From Rhabdornis inornatus (Eukaryota > Chordata > Aves > Passeriformes > Rhabdornithidae): a stretch of DNA of 64,000 nucleotides. The stretch spans positions 188,406 through 252,405 of the forward strand of contig VWZS01002363.1 of the NCBI GenBank assembly GCA_013397075.1. The letters run 5' to 3'. The translations under genes and the position numbers were made by a program. The notes under the pieces are model-generated. The model was not told the DNA's origin, made no database searches, and saw nothing but the letters and a program-made list of their open reading frames with translations. Of the stretch, positions 1 to 11,147 are shown piece after piece (the stretch's first letter is position 1; each line of letters starts with the position of its first letter).

Positions 1-2449
1 GCAGGTTCCTTCATCCCTTCCCACCAATCTCTCTTTACCCTTCAGTTTTCTTTGTGGATTCCTAAAGAACCCCATGTCTTTCTTACCCTGATTTCCTTTC
101 CTTCAACACATATTCACCAGGAAACAAACAGCCTTTGTTTCCATATGCTGGTGCACTGGTCCCTCCTTTAAAGCAGAGCTGACTTCTAGGCAAATTAAAA
201 TCTGAGCTAGTTCACTACCATCTGTGTATAAGCATTTGGTAGCTCAGCATCAATCATTTTAAAAGCAGATTTTTTTTTTTACCTTTTCATAGCTAGACCT
301 CCGAATTATTATGGGCACAGTCACGTTCAGATAATTGTGTGTTGACATAATGCACGTCTTCACCTTGAACCTCTTCCCAAGTCATCAAGTCTTGCCACAC
401 AGCCTATTTTTCCTGCAATAAAATACAACTTTTCCACTTAAAGTTGACCCTTGCTGGTTTCCTCACTGATGTCAAGACTCATGCCCACTTCAAATCCCTC
501 CTGAATGCTTCTAAAAACTTGGTTTTCAGGCTGCCTTTCAGGAAGGCAAGATCCTGCCTTTTGTTCTGTTTTCCAGGCTGCTTAGACGGCTTGTGTGCAT
601 TTTCCAAGCCCTTCTGAACCCTTCTCTTGTTACTTATCAGCCAAGCAAGTATCAACAGCTTATCACCAGCAAATAATTACCAGCCTTCACTGTTCTCTGC
701 CCATTCCACAGAATTTCCCAAATGTCCAAAAAGAAAACAATAAATCAGTAATTTTGCTGATGAATCCAAAGCATTGAACTCAAGAATGCTCTGTCAGTAC
801 CTCCAAGCATTCCCTTCTCTCCTCTCCCAGAATCTCTTGTTTCTAATACTATATTTGTAGGCTTTAGCTCTTCAAGTCAAGGGCATAGGTTTTATTCTGA
901 GGTTGTAGAGCACTTGATATAAGAGACATCTGGGTCATTATTGGAATGCCTAGAACTGCAATAATAAGCATAACAATAAAAAAGATGCAGTGCCAGGGAT
1001 GAATCAGGTAGCTTACCACTACTCAGAAAGTGGTTCTTCTAGTGGTATAACCTTCTGAGAGTTTTCTGAAATAAATTGTGTTATTTCTACCACTATTATA
1101 TTTTCTAAACTAAATTTGATGAAATTTTTTGTCTACAAGGGATAAGTTAAAGCAAATTGCAACCAAGCCCCATACCCTCTTATGATGCTCTACAGTAAAC
1201 ACCTGGATCTCAAAGGCTTTGAAGTTCTGGTTTGTTTGTTCGAGGTTTTCAGTTTGTACATTCATTTAGTTTTGCTTTCTAATCAGCCCTGTCATGTTTA
1301 ATTTTGTATAGTAGTGAGCAGTGACTGTGGGTACAGAGGTCCTTTAACTCCTCCTGTGTTCCACAAGTGCTGTAATTTTTCATCATTTTGTGACAGGAGC
1401 AAAGGAAGGCAGTTACTGCACAACTCTGGAAGAATCCCCAGCTCCCTACAGGTATTTCTTAACACCTAAGCCTTCTCTTTCTCCTGGCTTCACTGAGAGG
1501 AATCACAAATCTGTTTCTAAGATCAGCTGAGCCAGCCTCACCCATTCCTGGAATCCTGTCTGCATTCCAGTTTTCCAGAGGTACCGCATTGACACCAACA
1601 CATGCAAATTCAATTAAAAAATTATCTAAAATGTAGTTACTTTTGGTGCTGAAGACAATAAAATAAAGACATCAAAATTTGTACATGGACGTGAGGCAAC
1701 ACATTTTAACCTAAGCTAGTTAGTTACAATCTCTCTTTTGGCTTTTTTTTTAACTACTAGCAAGGACATACTTATTTTTCCCCACAGAAAAACTCCAAAG
1801 AACAAATACACCCACAAGAGTTCATCAGCCAGAGTTAAGTTTATAAAGTGACCTTCATGCAAGCACCTTTGAGAGGACAAATTGAAATGTCAAACCACCT
1901 GCAACCAAAGAACCCACTTAGAGACTAAAGTTACAATGGAAATGCCAAAATTCATATGCAAATTGAAACTAAAATAATAACCTAGAACATCCCAGTGTGT
2001 CAAGAGCACTTTGACAAAAGGGAAGCTCTGAAGTTTTCACCTACTCCTAATAGCAGTGTTTCCTTCAGCAGCAGTTTTAACCTCTCACTTGACCTCACCT
2101 CTCTGAAAGTCTTATTGTGGATATAATGAAAGTTGTGAATTAGGAGCACACAACCCACCTGGAGACCCATGGGATGAGCAGCAGCAGTGGTCTGGAGCAC
2201 TACCAGTTCTCCAACACAGTGAGGAGGGACAAAACCCTCTGCAGTACAGCAGAGAGCCTCAAACATCAAAACAAATGGAATCCCACTTTGTTCCAACACA
2301 GAAATGTGAGAGAAACTCAGCACAGATACACAGCACTCAGACAATTTTCTTCAGTATTTTGTCTCTCACCTGGCTCCAGGAACTGTCTTACAGCTGAGAT
2401 ATTGCCATGTGGGAACACCATCTTAAAGGCTGATAACTTGCAGGTCCAT

Positions 2450-2454
2450 TGTGC
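2450..2454. repeat. Target-site duplication, left copy (LTR 2455-3180)
   Basis: TGTGC, repeated exactly at 3181-3185 on the other side of the LTR. Confidence 0.75.
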
Positions 2455-3180
2455 TGTCCTACGCTGCAATACAGGATGTGACCAAAAGTCTGTATTCTAT
2501 CACCATCTGTTGAAAACAGGTGGGGCAGTGATCTTGATCTCTGTGGAAGATATTCTGGGCTAATGGGGCAGCTGTTAAATCCAGATGAGGCAGTGTTCTT
2601 TATCTTTCCCACAGCCCATCCTCCCTCCAGGAGATATCTCCTGTTAATGGGCCATGGAGTCCCAGTGCATGGCTGATCAAATTCCATCATCCCACTGGGA
2701 GATGCTCCACCCAGGAGGAGGAGCCAAGCATTTCCTGCCTAGATAAAATCTGAGATTTGGAACATCAGAGCAGCCTTTTTCCACTGATTCCAGAGGAAAA
2801 ACCAGACCTTTCCACATCATCACTAAACCTTTGGAGGAAAACTGCACCTTCTCCAGGAGCACTGCTCCAACAGAAGCACATCTGTCACTGCAGGAGGATG
2901 CAGCCACCATGGAATGGGACTGCACCAACACCCTGCCTGACTGACGGGGGGCAGCTTGGATTCTGACTCTGGCAGTGGTTTTTTTTGGGTTTGTTCTCTG
3001 TAATACTGTATTTCTATTTTAGTTTTCCTAGTAAAGAACTGTTATTCTATTCCCATATCTTTGTCTGAGATCCCCTTAATTTCAAAATTATATTAATTTG
3101 GAGGGAAGGAGTTTACATTTTCCATTTAAAAAAGAGGCTCCTGCCTTTCTTGGCAGACACCTGTCTTTCAAACCTAGAGA
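2455..3180 (+). mobile_element. Solo LTR, ERVL-like, with 5-bp target-site duplication
   Basis: A 726-bp element starting TGTCCTACGC and ending near AACCTAGAGA, where a family CA end appears to have mutated. It is bracketed by the 5-bp direct repeat TGTGC at 2450-2454 and 3181-3185; five-base duplications are usual for ERVL. A TATA-like GATAAAA lies at 2742-2748 and a variant poly(A) signal AGTAAA at 3030-3035, in the expected U3-R order. The sequence, including the segment around 3031-3100, resembles an LTR abundant in songbird genomes; I recall it as an ERVL family but cannot verify the name. No internal retroviral genes flank it, so it is a solo LTR. It lies antisense to GALNT18. Confidence 0.85.
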
Positions 3181-3185
3181 TGTGC
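3181..3185. repeat. Target-site duplication, right copy (LTR 2455-3180)
   Basis: TGTGC, matching 2450-2454. Confidence 0.75.
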
Positions 3186-5616
3186 ATTTCCATGCACAGA
3201 ACATTCAGTTCTGCAGTTCCAGTGACAAACAGTCCTTGCTTCAAGCTCCACCACTTGAGCTGCTCAGTGGTTACTTCTGGAGTCTTCTCCAGGTTAGAAT
3301 TAGTCACTTTCTAGAGTAAAATCTGACACTATCTGCCTCAGGTTATCATGTCATACATGCCTACACTGACAGACAAGGCAAATTCTATATGTAGCCTAGT
3401 TTCACACTCAGTAACATTATTTTTAATAAACTATAACAAATGAAATCTCTGTCAGGTTTAGCTGCCTGCTTTGTCATAATATGAATAAAATTTCAGACAT
3501 ATGTCTGTGCTGTGATGTCCTTTTTTTAAAATGACTTATGTAACCTAACAGCCAACTTCACAACAGAGTATTAATGGATGAGACAGCTTGAATTCTGATG
3601 TTGCAGACCTGATTGATAACCACCAAAGCAAAGAGCACATTTACCATTTTTTGTTGATTATCTCTGTCATCAACAGTTAAGCTTTTCTCCTTTTATAGAA
3701 GAGCAAAGGCGATTTACATTTTCCTTTGGGATTGTGCTGATGGGTGAACGGCCTGTGCAGTGGCTGTTCAGTGGGCAGGGGTGAGAAGTGCAGCTTGGTG
3801 CAGTCTTCCTTCCATGGAGAACAAAGGAAAGTTACTCTCTTACCCGGGCACACTCAGGAGTATTTTGCCTGTTAAACCAAGCCAAGCTCATTAAACTGAA
3901 GAAAAGAATGTCTCATATTTTAAATGGACAGCATCAAAATTCAAGCAAATCCTTAATCACAGTAGCCTACAAAAAGTAAAAATATTATGCCTTAGCTGTA
4001 GATAATATATTTCAAGTAATAAAGCCTATCACTCCAACTGATTTGTTTCAATCTTTACTGTTGGTCTCTCTCTGGAGAGACTGACAGGAGCTCATGAAGT
4101 TTTATCCATCCCAACTGTATCCTAAAAGAAAATTTCTTCCCTGAAATACTTTTAAACTGTCCAAGGCAAGTGGAGAGATATATGTGCCTTAATAGAATAG
4201 GCACCTTCCCTGCCCACCAAATATCTTGAAGGAGTGGCTCCACTGTTTTCAGGGTGACAGCAAATGACACTCAGAGAACGAAGTCACATCCAGAATTTAA
4301 ATTAAGATCCTGCACACTATGACCTCATGCAGAAGCTGGAGCTTCAATCCTGCCTGTGTTCATGAATAATTGCAAAGTTCACAAAGCTCTGCAAGTCAGA
4401 TTGAGATGTGTCTCAGGCTGGAATACTGTGCTCATATCCCAGAGATTCCTCTTTTCTTCTGCTCTTCTGGCCCCCAAAAGAAGGGCAAAGAAAAGCATCA
4501 CCTAATACATTTCTATCACTAAATGTGCTTTTTGTGCCAACGGCCTTTTTAACAGAAAGATAGAAAAGAATGCCATTAGAAACAACCATACACCAAGGTT
4601 TTACCATGAGTATTTAAGTCTTAAAAATAACTTGTAGGAACAAAAAAAGCAGTTCAAAAAGCAGAAGATAGCTTTGATGTCAAGGAGGACATTAATTCAA
4701 CTGTCCTAGCTGTGAGGAAGCCTTACTGTGCTTGGCTGAGTGAGCTTCACTTCTCCTACGACTACAGAGGCTGCCAGCTCCGAGTTGTGCCCCTTGCACA
4801 GAGCAGGCTGCAAACCTTGGCAAAAAAGGAAACTGCAAATACTGTGATATGCAAAGGCATGTTGTTTAATCATGCAAATGGTATGATATCTCCCCCCATT
4901 TTCATTCATTTCATTTAATTTCATTTCTGGGCCATTCAATCATACAGTGAAGGCTCGATATAAACTCAGGCCTTCCCAGGCCAAGCAGAAGAGGCTCAGA
5001 TTTCTGAGTAGCAGCTTATCAGATGGATGAGGCAGCAAAATAAAACCAACAACTCTAAACTCAGGCTGTTTAAATGACCTTCAAGTACAGCACTGAATAG
5101 CTAAAATATCTCTGCTAAGCTCCAGGCTGCTGAGGTACCACTGGGCTGTGACGCTGAGCTGCCTTCAGCACCAAAGACAGATTATGTAAGATTTTTCCCT
5201 ACATTTTCTGCCTGTCTTAGGAGGCTTTATTTTAATATCTGAAGTAGATTATCCCATAACAATATCTGCAGAACACAGACTTAAAGAAAAGAAAAAGCCT
5301 TCTGTCCTGCTGTTTAGAATTAATACAAAAACTAGGCACATCAGTCACTCATAATTAAAAGTCACTGAATATTCACAATATAAATAATAGTTCTTTCAGG
5401 ACTCTTTTAAGGAAATTAATTTTACAATATCCTTTTGATTGTTCTAAACCAACAACAACTACTGTTATCTTCTTAATTTGCATATGAATAGAAACACCAG
5501 TAAGGATTATTACACTTGTCTACTGCACAATAAACTATTTAGTGATTTGTATTATTTTGTGCAGATTGTCCCTAAAGCACTAATCTATAGCCCTACACAG
5601 GCCCTCTAGGGCTGGA

Positions 5617-6059
5617 TGTTCCCTTGGAGGGCAGGGGTGGCAGAGGCATGCACTGGAGAATTGTGGTTTGGGAATTAATTAATAATTAGCGGAGGGGAAT
5701 TCTCCCCTCCTCCCCAGGGGACACAGAGGGAATGTCAAGGGAAGACACCACCACTGCATCCTGCCCCACATGTCCACCCCAAACTGCACAGAGGGAGGGC
5801 AGTGACCCTCCCAATTCCTGGACAGCTCCAGCCAGCCTGTGCAGGAGCTCAGGAAAGTTCACACCCTGTCCTTGTCGCAGCTGGGCTGTTGTGACCTGGG
5901 ACACGAATTCGGTATGGCCAAACCCCAAAAGAGCAGAGCTAAGTTTGACCCAAAGTCACACTAACTGTACCTGGCTTTCCCCCAGACTAAACCAGACTGA
6001 AGGAAAGCATGAGATTTTCAGTCAATAAACTGCTGGTCCAGATGTCCCCTTGGTGCACA
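5617..6059 (+). mobile_element. Possible solo LTR (weak)
   Basis: A GC-richer block of 443 bp in AT-rich intron, beginning TGTTCCCTTG and ending TTGGTGCACA, with AATAAA at 6024-6029 about 30 bp before the end. The flanks GCTGGA (5611-5616) and CCTGGA (6060-6065) match at five of six bases, which could be an aged target-site duplication. I do not recognise the family. It could also be unrelated unique sequence. Confidence 0.4.
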
Positions 6060-7162
6060 CCTGGAGGACACAACTACAGCCAGGTACAAGGGATTCCTTC
6101 AGCATGCTCCTTCCCCAGCCCGCTGCTGTCAGCCTCCCAAGCAGAACCCCAGCCAGCCATGTGTCAGTCTCCAGTACAACTCACTGTGTGCCTTGCACCT
6201 GTCAGACCCACTGCAGGAAGACAGTGAACAGTTAAAATCACACTGCCCACAGTCCTGATCATTCAGTATGAAATCTCCGTGTGCTTCCAGCCAACAGAGC
6301 CCTTCCCTCACCAACTGAGTTGCATCAGCCCTGAAAGGAGGTGCCAGAAAATTTTGTTCCTGCAACAGTCATGGAACAATTTGGGAGATGAATGGGAAGC
6401 TGAGGTGACAGGCTACATCCTCATCTGAGATGCTGAATCACACTGATGTACCTGATCCTGCTACGGTGCTGAGCACTCTCTAAATAAAAGTAACTTTACA
6501 TTCTCTGTGCCACATGAGGCACAAGATTTACTCTCCTGTTGCACACAGTATCTGACTTGTTCGAAGCTGCTTTGCATTTAAAGCCTGGTCTAATTATTAT
6601 TTAATTAAAGCCATTTCATGGCTGTTACCCAGAGAGTATTTCATTAGGTGCTGACTGAAATCCTTGGGTCAGCCAAGTTGAAATTAGACTTTTAAAGTCA
6701 CTGTCCTGCTCTCCTGAAGCACCCAGAGTTTATCCTTCACCATCAGCTGGGGGCTCCATCTCCACTGTTATTTACACCATTGACTCACTGCTGACACTGG
6801 TTCCTACTGAAGATGGAACATTTGCATGGGTTGCTCTATTTAGTTATAGTTACCTTATATCTTTAATGCTTGGTTTGCTCCTTTAAAGGAGAGGTGTCAG
6901 AAATATTAGAGTTTCTTTTATATCTGTCTTGGAGAGCTTTTAGCCTTTTGGGGAAGCCATGGGCCTGAAGTCATGGAACTTTTCTTTACCCCGTCCAGAC
7001 AACATACTTGTCTTGGAGTTGGCAAATTTGGGAAGAGATGGAATTATTTCAGTGCCACCTACTTTCCCACACAAGGGACTCTTCTCTTGCCCAAGATTAA
7101 CTGGGCTTCATCTGCTTTTCTGGACGAATAGGAAAATAAAGTATCATGAGATATTTTCCTTG

Positions 7163-7243
7163 CTCTAGCTGACCCTGCTGAAGCAGGGGGGTTGTACTAG
7201 ATGACCTGCAGAGGTGCCTTCCTACTACAAAAATTCTGTGACT
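7163..7243 (+). mobile_element. CR1 LINE 3'-end fragment
   Basis: Reads GCTGACCCTGCTGAAGCAGG, then GGGTTGTACTAGATGACC, then GAGGTGCCTTCCTAC and ATTCTGTGA, which is the standard avian CR1 3' terminus. Plus orientation, heavily truncated at the 5' end. Confidence 0.85.
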
Positions 7244-7276
7244 TATGGGAAACAGAAAAATTCTGTTTCCCATAAG
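7242..7276. repeat. Perfect inverted repeat (16-bp arms, 3-nt loop)
   Basis: CTTATGGGAAACAGAA at 7242-7257 is the exact reverse complement of TTCTGTTTCCCATAAG at 7261-7276, with AAA between. It starts exactly where the CR1 3' end stops. Confidence 0.97.
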
Positions 7277-8811
7277 AACAAGGCTGAAAATTGCTGGAGA
7301 GCAATCAAGTTGGAGGGACAGGAAGAATCCTAAGAGATAAATGTTTAATTAACAAAGAAGTTCATCAGTATTGATGTTTAGAAGTCTAAACAGTGCTAAA
7401 GAAGCAGAAGTAAACATCAAACCTGATACAGTGTTTGTAGGTGGTGTTATTTCTTCTTAGTAACCTTAACTCCAGTGCTGTCTCAGGGAATACTGATCCA
7501 ATTACAGAATTCCTTCAAATTTCTGTGCAGCAAGTAGAGTTTGCAGTAGAGTGCACCCAGAAATGGGTGCTCTGCAGCCTGCAGTGAATCCATAATCCTC
7601 CAGTGCTGCTCCTGCTGCAGGTGAGGAATTGGGAACCTCAGAGTGCTCACCATGTCTGTCACACATCTGGCACAATGACTGCAGCTCACATTGAAATGTG
7701 CCTCGAGTGCTGTCCCAAGACTCTCAGTCTAGCTTTACCAAACACTCACAGCCACTCCTGTTACTTATCCCATTGAACTTCAAAATGCCATCTGGGGAAA
7801 AAACAACCTGCTCCTCCAGAAAAGCTTAAACCACCCCAAATTCATAGCTGCTAACAAGAAACAGGTTAAACTTGATGAGATGTTTAAATCAATGCAGTAG
7901 GGGAAAGGAATTTGTGTTGTGGCTGCATTGGGCACAAATAAATTAAATTATGATTAGTCAGTCATTGCCATAATTTGATCCAGCAGGGCTGACAGCACAC
8001 AAGCCTGAGGTCAGCTGGTACCCAAAATATGCCCCATATAATGAAAATACTGTGCAGGCACAATTTAACAAAGGAAACCTTTTTAACACACTGTGTCCCA
8101 CTAATGCAATGGTATTTGATAATTCTCATTTAAACAACTGAAGATTTCCTAACATTAGCACGTTTAAGGACAAGTAAAAAATGTAAGGATTTGATTCGGT
8201 GCTAATATAAAATAGATCAAATTAAACCCCCAACCCAACATGAAATTTACAGCTCTGATTTACCATGATCTACTTCTGCCAAGCTGAGTCCTGTCCCTGC
8301 CCTTTTGGTGAGAGACCTCCATCCCAAAGGCAGAGCAGCTTGATCTAAAAAATTCCAGGTTTAATGCAGTAACCTCAGTTTTATCCTTTTTTAACATTTT
8401 TATTTTAACTTCATGTTATTTTAGCAAAACTAGTGAGTTCATGAGCTGTGTTGCTATTTTTACCTTCCCAAACTGCCATTTGTGAGTCAGTGAACACAGA
8501 CATCACAGTTTTAAGGCTAATTTGAGAGCTTGAAAGCACCAAAAATAACTGCTGAAATGGAATATGCATGCTGAACAAATCACTGCATCTTTAACACAGC
8601 AAGAGCAACAGAGCTCCAATGTCCACAGTCAGTGCAGTTCCCTGCCAAAAAACCCCAAAGTTAATTCTGTAGGAACATCAGAATGACTTAAATGCATTCC
8701 TCAGCTTTTCCACTTGATTGCTCTGAGCCCTTATGGACAGCCAGCTGAGCAGACAGGCTTGGCATAACAGAGCCTATCCCTGTATAATTTGTGCAATCAC
8801 ACTTTAGGAGA

Positions 8812-8950
8812 AATAAAACAAAAAACCAAAAACAAACAACCAAAAAAACCCCCAAAATAAAACAAAATTTAAAAAAAAGGAAATTTAATTCAAGAAATTT
8901 AGTCTCAATTTTTAAAGCTATACAAAAACACATTAACCACCCCCCAAAAA
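8812..8950. repeat. A-rich low-complexity tract
   Basis: Runs of AAAAC, CCAAA and poly-A, ending in CCACCCCCCAAAAAAAA. The long frame on the minus strand here is composition only. Confidence 0.85.
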
Positions 8951-10473
8951 AAATTATTTGAAGGCAAACCATTATTCATCCACTGTAACAATCAAGTGTT
9001 ATTTCTGAACCCCCTCAACTGAACAGAAATTCCAAGAAGTCCTAGCTGTGACTGCCACTTGGCTGACATGCCATAGATTCATGAGCCAAAGAGGATCACC
9101 AGTTTTTCACTCTGCTCCCCCAGATGCCACAGACTCCATATTTCCACCTGCTTACCTCCAATGCAATGATTTGTGCTGTATGAAATTGCAGTTTCCAGAG
9201 TGGTGTCAGCTTTGATGATCTCTACAATTCCTTCCTGTGACGGCCACTGGCCTGCTCTGATAGGAACATGCATCTTATTCCTAATGGGCATCCAACTGGC
9301 TTGAATTTCTAGCCAGAACTTGGCTCTTGAAACCACCCTAGATTAAAATATCTAGTATCCCATATTTTCTTTCGGAAAAATAAATCTACTTTGTAAATAT
9401 ATTCAGATTTAGACTGAACTCAACTCTTGCTAAGAGCTAGTTTGATTGCTGATTTCAAATAAATTATCTTACAAACATAGCTCTTTCCTTGGCTTCCAAA
9501 TCAATGCAAGGGTTTTTTTCAGAGTTACTCATAAATATTCAATCAACACTTTATGTGACCAAATAATTTCTGACATTGTCTGCGCTTCCCAATTGGACAA
9601 ATGATGGTTAATGAGCAGGACAAAAAAATCCCCTGTTCACAGAAACACACTGTGGAGACAATCATTCCATAAACATTTCTGCAAATAACCACACTCTGCA
9701 CGTGCTGAACAATACCAGGGAGAACCTAAGCTGGAGCTGAATTGCTGATCAGAATCTGAATGAAGGTTGTGGAAGTAATATGGCTCATGTAATTACAGGG
9801 GGAATTCAATATGCTTTCATGGGGACTGAACTTGATCCATGAATTCTAAATGAGCCAGTGGATGACTTCAATTAATGGAATGACATAATAAAATTATCAA
9901 TAAAACTAAAGTAACTATAAAGTGAATTTTCCATCTACCGCATTAACTACCTTCTCTAATACTTAATAACATACTATTAAGAATTTGAGAAACAAAAATC
10001 TGACCTTCAGAACTTCTGTGTCTGATGAAGTAACGAGAAACAGTGTAGTATTAATCAAAAGAACGTTTAAATTGACAACCATCCCACAATTACTACATCA
10101 TCCATCTCCAAGTGTGCCCCAATAACTGTTAGTTTTATGCTGAGTTTAGATTGTAAGCGACAATTGGTTTTAAAAACTGCTGATTGAACTGCCAATTTGC
10201 AATGAGAAGAGACATCTTTAAAATATGGATAACTCTAGTAATAGCTCCATAATATCCAACTCTGATCTATTTCAAATTAATGCACTGACAACGTGTGAAA
10301 TGCTCCCACAGTATTAGATTATGAGACTAGACTGCAGGTACCCAACAGAGCTGCTCTGTTTCTCCAGGGGTATGAAATAAAACCATTTCCAAATTAGCAA
10401 AGGAAAGCCCTGCCCCTGTTTTTTGGCTGTACTACCTCATCTCACCCCAGAAGAGCCCATTGTCAAAGTGGCT

Positions 10474-10479
10474 GATGAG
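10474..10479. repeat. Target-site duplication, left copy (LTR 10480-11141)
   Basis: GATGAG, repeated exactly at 11142-11147. Confidence 0.85.
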
Positions 10480-11141
10480 TGTTGGAGTCAGAAAGTCAGG
10501 AGTCTCTCTGAATCTTTCAGAGAGATCAGAGTGCAGGGACTGAATGAAAGCCTTTGGATGGATTGAAGTATGTTAAGTCACTCACACATAAGGCAGAGGT
10601 GAAAGTTTAGGTTTTAGCATGAGTGAGCAAGCAAGTAAGTAAATGGAATAAGTTTTAAGTGCTTTTAGTAAGTAAAAGGTCTTAGATGCCTGAGAAGTAG
10701 CACATGTTCTAGTGAAGGTTGAAAAACATTGTTCTAGATACTAGTGTTTCTGAGGAGGCTCCAAGAACCTAGTTTCACACATAAAAGAGTTAAGAATATT
10801 GCTTACATTTTTTGGTTAGAACAAGATAGACCATATGCATAGTTTATACATAGCCTGGCGTGCTGAGAAACTAGAATTCTAATAGGTTAAGGAGTGGTGG
10901 TCCGAGTTTGTGTCTTTGCTTGTTGGGAAGTTTCTGTAAAAGAACATGCATTGGGGAGAGCTGGTGCAGTTTTGCCATTGCATTTTGCCATGTGCTTTTG
11001 CCATTGCATTTGCTTTGCTTTTGCCTTTGAGACTGATGTGCTTCTGCAATAAATAACTTCATAATAACTATTAGCTGCTTGGCTCATGAAAGAAAATAAC
11101 AAGTTGGGTGCCTAAGAGCACCCGGAGGACCTAACCTCACA
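10480..11141 (+). mobile_element. Solo LTR with 6-bp target-site duplication (ERVK-like)
   Basis: A 662-bp element beginning TGTTGGAGTC and ending CCTAACCTCACA, so it has the TG...CA ends expected of an LTR. The 6-bp direct repeat GATGAG flanks it exactly at 10474-10479 and 11142-11147. Six-base duplications are typical of class II (ERVK) elements. A TATA-like TTTATACATA lies at 10843-10852 and a canonical AATAAA at 11048-11053, about 90 bp before the 3' end, which fits U3-R-U5 in plus orientation. No retroviral coding sequence adjoins, so this is a solo LTR. It contains a short internal tandem repeat (10970-11011). It lies antisense to GALNT18. Confidence 0.85.
10970..11011 (+). repeat. Short tandem repeat inside the LTR
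   Basis: The 16-mer TTTTGCCATTGCATTT occurs at 10970-10985 and again at 10996-11011, a 26-bp period, just before the poly(A) signal. A shorter TTTGC-rich tail follows. Confidence 0.8.
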
Positions 11142-11147
11142 GATGAG
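11142..11147. repeat. Target-site duplication, right copy (LTR 10480-11141)
   Basis: GATGAG, matching 10474-10479. Confidence 0.85.

Noticed and set aside
2000..2563. Open frames of 114 and 129 codons on opposite strands
   Set aside because: They overlap each other and the second runs into the LTR. No family resemblance and no initiation context.
3655..3690. Minus-strand TVDDRDNQ, similar to the acidic VDDDDN loop of the missing lectin exon
   Set aside because: It is not followed by the required CLVD sequence and has no splice context.
7598..7640. Minus-strand frame containing QEQHWRIMDSL, reminiscent of the QHW end of the GALNT18 lectin domain
   Set aside because: The residues before it do not match the lectin domain, the expected Cys spacing is absent and no suitable acceptor and stop were seen. 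Treated as chance.
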